From positions 1 to 53,796 of the forward strand of contig WJMG01000045.1 of the NCBI GenBank assembly GCA_014728075.1: a DNA stretch of 53,796 nt, read 5' to 3'. The position numbers and the translations under genes were made by a program. This DNA comes from Candidatus Omnitrophota bacterium (GTDB lineage: Bacteria; Omnitrophota; Gorgyraeia; Tantalellales; Tantalellaceae). Positions 44,421 through 50,800 of the stretch are shown piece after piece. The notes beneath the pieces are model-generated. The model saw only the letters and a list, made by a program, of their open reading frames with translations, did not search any database and was not told the DNA's origin. The stretch's first letter is position 1. Each line of letters starts with the position of its first letter.

Positions 44421-44426
44421 CTCCTT
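44421..44426 (-). promoter_or_regulatory. Ribosome-binding site of gene B
   Basis: AAGGAG on the minus strand, 8 nt before the ATG. It fixes the start of the giant frame. Confidence 0.8.
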
Positions 44427-44464
44427 GTTATGTTTGTAGGGTACTTTCTTTCTTTCAAATAGTC

Positions 44465-44482
44465 TAACGCTATTAGGCGTTA
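44465..44482. repeat. Dyad at the expected start of gene B transcription
   Basis: TAACGC and GCGTTA form a perfect 6-bp dyad around a 6-bp loop. The dyad begins on the last base of the proximal -10 box and covers the expected +1. It could be an operator or a 5' hairpin of the transcript. Confidence 0.45.
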
Positions 44483-44510
44483 TGATAACAAAAACCAACC
44501 AGTATGTCAA
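44482..44510 (-). promoter_or_regulatory. Proximal sigma70-type promoter of gene B
   Basis: A consensus -35 TTGACA (44510-44505), 17-nt spacer and -10 TATCAT (44487-44482). The leader would be about 60 nt. This is the best promoter sequence in the window. Confidence 0.75.
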
Positions 44511-44647
44511 TACCCTGCATACTAGCTTTTTTGATACTTAACGAAATAGGGGTTTTCATATTTTTCTCAAAAATGGTTTTCTTTGTTACTCCTTTCAAAT
44601 AGTTTAATTCGCACATCTAGCTTTTTAATCTTTTTATCTGTTATTCC

Positions 44648-44676
44648 AATATAACATTTTCACATCTGCCAGTCAA
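44648..44676 (-). promoter_or_regulatory. Distal sigma70-type promoter of gene B
   Basis: A -35 TTGACT (44676-44671), 17-nt spacer and -10 TATATT (44653-44648). It lies after the terminator of gene A and about 235 nt before the gene B ATG, so it would add a long leader containing the proximal promoter. Confidence 0.65.
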
Positions 44677-44714
44677 TCACTTTATTTAACTATTTTAACT
44701 CTTAACAAAGAGCG

Positions 44715-44745
44715 AAAAAATATATACCCCCCGTCGGGAGATATA
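44715..44745 (-). terminator. Intrinsic terminator of gene A
   Basis: On the minus strand TATATCTCCCG pairs with CGGGGGGTATA (two mismatches) around a one-base turn and is followed by ATTTTTT. It lies about 85 nt after the stop of gene A and ahead of both gene B promoters. Confidence 0.7.
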
Positions 44746-44762
44746 ACGCGTTCAACTATCCG

Positions 44763-44781
44763 CGCGGTAGTTTATACCGCC
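44763..44781. repeat. Small stem-loop between gene A stop and its terminator
   Basis: GCGGTA and TACCGC pair perfectly around a 5-nt loop. It may help stabilise the 3' end of the gene A transcript. The rest of the 416-bp gap holds the promoters and leader described separately. Confidence 0.4.
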
Positions 44782-44828
44782 TTGTCCTGCCGCTTATCCC
44801 GCATCGAAGTCACGGGAAGACCTTTACT

Positions 44829-47800
44829 TTACGCCTTGACCGCGATCTCTTTTACGAACCTGTCGTAATAACGCCGTATCTCGTCCTCAAGGTGTATTTT
44901 CGTTATTTGCGGACAGAACACGAAGAGACCGGAAATAATACTTCTCAGGCCCTTTTCAATATATATTTTCCTTGATCCTTTGTGGATAAGCAGGTTCACC
45001 AGTACCCTGTAAGTGTACACGGTACTCGATGCGTTCTGCGCTATGTTGAGCTGCACTACACCCTTTTCCTCCGCGGCCTTATCGTATCTCAGTTCTCCGG
45101 CAAGGCACCTGACCGCGGCGTTCGAGGGCTCTACAACGGCTTTCTGGCCCACGCTGGCTTTTAAAGCATTCAGTATTTCGCTCGTTCCGTAGGGCTCATC
45201 CTTCGCGGGCAGCACTACCAGATCATCTTCCTCCACAATTCCTTCCAGCATCCACAATTCGATCACCTTATGCCTGAAAGCCGCTTTTTCAGATTCCGTA
45301 ACCACATTCCGGGGAGCGGCAATGAAAAATTTGTCCTTATAGAGGTCCTCTTCCTTATTAGCTATATTCATCAAGGACCTTCTTTCCTCTATTTCCAGCC
45401 CCGGGGGCACAATGCCTTTCTTATCGCCGTTAACAACGGCTTTCCAGTCGGCAAAATGCGCCAGGTAATGAGTCCGACCATTTTTCCCGAGCCCGGAGTC
45501 ATATCTTACCGCACCGGAGCCGTACTTATCTTCGACATGTAGTTCCTTGTAAAGTTTTTCTATCCTGAGCTGCCTGACGCTCATCTCACTCAGCCCGTAA
45601 GACCTGCCGGCGGGCATGGTTTTTATCAACACCTTCATTATGTCCTTGAGTTCCGACATCCTTTTTATACGGGATATATCCCCTTCGGCAAGTTTGTATT
45701 TACGCGGATCAAGAAGCCGCGCTATATCTTTTTTCGCTTTTTCCGAAAAATCGGATATTATCTCCAGGATCTCTCTGTACATGTCTTCCGGGGAAGCCCC
45801 GTCGAAAATATCCCCCGACACTACCGCGGCTATACAGTCTCCCCGGGGAACCTCGCGCTCCATTGCCCGGACCATCTCCTCATCCCCTCCTGCCCCCGCG
45901 TCGACTATCTTAACCGATCCCGAAAGGTCCTGTTCAAGGGCCTCGAGATTGCCCGTCTCATCCAGAAGGGTATACACGGCGGAGGGCACACCGATCAATA
46001 CCTCGGCATCATCGACGGTCGCGGCCGGTCTGCCGCTGTTTTCTTTTTCTTCGAAAAATCTATCGCGTATCATCCCGGCCCGCTCTTTCAGAGGGGGTAC
46101 GCGGCCGGCCAGCCATCGTATAAGGAGAACCACCCCTAATATGGACAGGGAAAGATACTTATATATACCTTCGGAAAAGAAGAACAAGGCCACGGGGCCC
46201 GAAGCCAGAAGTATATCCAGCAAAAAGGTCTTTCCCGGCGACCATAATGGGCCTGCCGGCGAACCGGGAAAAGTCTCAGGTCTCTTATCCCCGGGCTGCG
46301 GCCCGTCCTTTTCCTGGGGATTTTCGGATCTTTCGGTATCGTCAGCAGCTTCCTCTTTGACCCTGCCGGACCTCTCGGCTTTCGCCCGTATATCCTGGGG
46401 AATGCTTATCTCCCCGCGGTCATTGATTATCCGCTTCTCGCCGCTGTCCAGGTGTATTGAACTCGAAATTTCGATATCCCTGCCCGACGGGTCTCCTATA
46501 TGCAGAACGCCTTCCCCCGAGATCCTGACACCCTGCCTGAAAACAACATTATTAACGCCCTCAAGTATGACACGGACCCTGCCCTCTATGATCACATCGT
46601 CCTCTATGGTTATCTTCTTGGCCGAATCGCGGTCCGGGGCGGGGCTTCCTCCGAAATACACCATGGAGGAATCCAGTATCTTTACTTTCCTTCCTATGCT
46701 TTCGATCACAGCGAGCGGGCTTATCTCCGCGATAACATCTTCGCCGATCTCGCTTACGCCCGCTGCCAGCAGGTTCTCCCTGTCTATTTCCTGCAGAGAC
46801 CTCCTTGTAAACGACAGTTTTTCGGGGTCTTTCATAGGTGAAACCCTTTTAAAAGGTACCATCAGGATCCTGAGGCGGTCAACGGCCCAGTAAAGGTCGG
46901 TCAGGCTGTATTGTATCTTGTTCACCAGAACCGATAGACCGTCGTTCTTCTTTTTTTCCATCTTGTTCCAGTGCACCTCAGGCTCGAACCTGTCCGACAG
47001 GACGAATTCCCTGGCCACATCCAGCGAGATCCTCATCCCCCCGGCGTAAGCGGCTATCCTGTCACCTTCGCCTTCCTCTTCCGCGTTAGATATCATCTGC
47101 TTGACCTTTCTGGTCCTGTCCCTGTACTCGACAACCTGGTAACTGGTATCGATAAAGGAGGTAATAACATTGCGTTCCGCTTCCCGCCATTCGGCCAGCT
47201 CGCCGTCCTTGCCCGATACGATTGTACGGCCTTCGCTTTTTTCACGGCTCTCGTGTATCCTTTCAGCTTCCCGCCTGACCCTTTCTTCGATCTCTTTCCT
47301 GCTGAGGTATTTTCCCAGCTCTTTCCTGAACTCGCCTATGACCTGCTCTTCAGCCTCCAGCCAGTTGCTCCTTGTCCCCTGTTCTCCGGGTGAGTATTCC
47401 AGCCCCTTTTCTTTCGCTTCCTGAGCCTTCGCGTCGTATATGGCCTGGGCGCGCTCTTTAATTATCCACCACAACTTATCCCGGGACACGATCCGTTTCT
47501 TCCTCCTCAGCACGGTACCCAGCTCGTATTTATGTGAGTGTCCTTCCTTATCCTGGGGATAGGTATATCCCAGAGCCACAAGGTCCAGGCGGTCCGGACC
47601 GGAGTTCTTGTATGTACCCAGCGCTCTCAGTATATCGGCGTTGTACGGCATATCGCACTGCAGGAAGCACAGGCTGTCCACTCCTTTTTCCTCAAGCCAT
47701 TCAAACGGCGTATCTGCTCTCTCTTCCCCTCCGGTGCCTACGGAAAAACCCTTATCGTCCAGCGTTCTCAGCGTGCCGCCGGTCCCCCCTCCGCTTAGTA

Positions 47801-50800
47801 CTATGTCTTTTCCGTCCCTCAACACCCTTCCGTCGTTATCGAACATGGGCGGGCCGGGTATATCGTTCTTCAATATAATGTTCTTCAACCCGAAATTGCC
47901 GTTCTCCTCCAGTATTCTCTCGATGACCGGTCTGCTGGAGTCCGTGCATATTATTACGACCGGAACATCGGTCGATGCGTCCCTCGCTATCGCGGAAAGG
48001 GATTCCACTATAAGCTGGAACGGGTTCTTATGCTGCAGCCTTGTAAGGGGAAAGGTGGTCTTGGAATAATTTTCTATGGAGTCCGGGTCTATGTCCTCCA
48101 GGCCCATAGCTATTCTGTCCTCGTATGATTTTTTGAATATCTCGGCCAGCCTGGTACCGCTGCCCGCCGCCATCAGAACATATGCCGTTCGGGCCAGGCT
48201 TTCGGGGTCCCGCAGGTTTTCCGCCGTTCCGGTATCTTTTTGCCCCTGCTCTTCACCGTAAAGATAAAAAAGTTCATCGGTATCCAGCAATTCGTATTCA
48301 TATCCTTCTTCCTCTTCCTGGTGAGGCAAAAGCGTTCTGATCTCACCGATACGATCCGCCGTGTAAGGAATACCGGTTATCTCCTTTTCCAGGAAATCCC
48401 TGTAACTTTCAGCGAACCTGCCCGCTATCACCACATCGGTCCTTTCATGGGGCTGCCCCGGCGTAAAAAGGCCGACCTGCTCTATAACATCCTCCTTAAG
48501 AGCTTCAGGCCCTTGTCCCGGGACACCGGGACCTTCCTCTTGCACGGCCGCTTTATTCCCGTTCCCGCCGAAATCCCCTTCTTGCTCAACCAGCAGGGGC
48601 GCGTAAACACTTACAGGGTTTTCCGCGTCTATTACCACGGGGTTGGACATATTCTTCTGCCGGCCGTATTCCTCATCCGGGGAATGGTCCGGCGTATCGG
48701 TCGTCAGGGCCTCTATCTCCCTGTATATATACTCCAGCATCTTCACATAATAAGAAAGCTTCGCGGAATCTTTAGGCGATATATTATATTTGTCCTTCTC
48801 CAGTTCCCTGGCCTTTTCCACATATTTCATCGCTATGTACTGGAGTTTCAGTACCGCCCTGGCCCTAGGGCTGAGACCCTCTTCCCAGAACACTATGTCC
48901 CTGGCTTCCGGACCCCTCTGGAAAAGTATTTCCGCTCCGGGAGCTCGCGGATTGAACCCCGCCAGCTTGATCTCGTCCTCGGGATAATCTATATATCTAA
49001 GCTGAAAGCCTCTGTCGATAAGCAATTGCCCCGGAAATTCGATCCCGGCTTCTTCAGACACTTCCCTGAGCTCCAGCTTACCGAGGTAATTTTCAGCGCC
49101 CCTGCCGGACAGATAGACTATCTCCCTGTCCCCTCCCATCATTTCCGGGGGGACCACGCTTTCCATGAGGTTCGCTATCGCTTCGACTTTGTGGCCGATA
49201 TCATCACCTATACCGATAAGAGATGTCCTGATGAACATGGTTTCCAGGCCGAGCTTGACCGCCATGTATCTGGTTATAGCCTCGTCCAGGGCCACCAGGG
49301 AGTCCCACTCCCTTTTGTAAAGCTCTTCAAAGAAGGGCGCGTACCTCCAGAAATAAGGCTCGTGTTCGTACGCCTCGTTGATGATCCTCCAGTGCGACTT
49401 TTTCCATTCCTCTCTGTTATCTATCTTTTTACCCCTTATCAACTTGCTCCCGTCATGCACTACCGGGACCGTCAGCCAGCGGTCCTGGCCTTCACCGTCC
49501 ACGAACGCCTGCCGGTTCTGCCAGTTTCCCCTTCTGAACTCGAAAAGGTCTGAAAGCGTAAAGACATCCGCGGCGGCTATTTTGTTCATTATTCCGAGAT
49601 AGTAGTGATATCCCGGCTGGTGCCCGCTGACCACAAACTCTTCGGGCTCCCGGCCCTTCTTGTCCTTTTGCTTGACCCTTGCCCGTAATATATCCTGCCA
49701 GTAAACGATGTTGCACCCTGCCAGTCTGTCCGCCGCCTCTTCCGAGATGTTCTCCCGCGAGAACATCTCGAAGCTCAGTATGGAAGCACCTTCTTCGCTG
49801 CGCATCAGATCAAGGAGCTTGTCCGCGTCATCGTAATAGAACGCCATTACGAGTTCCCTGAACACTTTTTCCGATTTTTTCTTCTCGTTCACGAAATCCC
49901 TTTTTATGCCGGAGGGATCGACCGTTATCGAAAGTATCTTCAGACTATCGAACATCTCCCTGATATTATTGCCTTCTAGGGTGACCGGAAGGAAATCGAA
50001 ATCGTTCGCTGTTTCCCGGGGGATCTTATCTCCGGAGAAATCGTCCCCTCTCCCGTTATCCTGTGTCTTCTCGTACATAATGTTGCCGTCGAGTATCCTG
50101 AGACGCATGATGTTATCGATCGGAGCGCTTTTTCTCGTTTCCGGAACATCCCGGTTTATCACAGCGGTCTCCCTGCTCCTCTTCTCGAGAAGTTCATCGT
50201 ATACCAGCGACAAGATCCGCATCGAGTTATTCAGCTTATTCTGGGCTATCCTCTGTTTCTCTCTCAGGAATTCCTCACTCGTACCTATGCGGCTTCTCAA
50301 AAGAGTTTCGCCGAAGACATCCTCATCTGACATTTCCCCTTCAATGGCGTAAAGCATCTTAACAGCGGTATCAATATCCAACTGCATGATATGGCGGGGA
50401 TATGAAGGGTTCCTTGACAGTTGGGATCCGTAATGGTCCGCGAACCGTCGGGCTTTTCTGTCTTCCTGCTCGTTAGTTAAAGGATTAAATATATTGGGAG
50501 TTATACCGTAAGAAAAGAAACCGTTACCTGATATGTTCGCGGCGTACAGATAAAGTTGTATTTTTACCGGAGGCTCTCCTTTCTTTTCCCTGTCTTCGTT
50601 ATATTTTATTAATGCGGCTATTAGCACCTGCGCGGCATCCCTGTGGTGCTGATGGTACGACCCCCTCGGAAAGGGTATGATCATGACATCAGGAGTGAAT
50701 TTCTGCATCTTTGAAACTATCTGGTTTATCTCTCTGGCGCCGATCTTCCTGAAATCGGAATGGTACGCTCTGAGCCTTCCCTTCTCGTCCTTATCGGCTT

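Larger units (their letters stand above)
44452..44626. repeat. Imperfectly duplicated leader upstream of gene B
   Basis: Two elements recur in the same order on the minus strand: AAAAAGCTAG followed by TGTGC or TATGC, and ACTATTTGAAAG (plus-strand CTTTCAAATAGT at 44452 and 44592, 140 bp apart). The upstream copy of ACTATTTGAAAG runs into AAAGGAG, a ribosome-site-like sequence with no suitable start codon behind it. This suggests a duplication of the gene start region. Confidence 0.6.

Noticed and set aside
44485-44560. A 28-codon frame on the minus strand upstream of gene B, starting MKTPISLSIKKASMQG
   Set aside because: The ribosome-site-like AAAGGAG is more than 20 nt from the ATG, and the frame runs through the proximal promoter of gene B.
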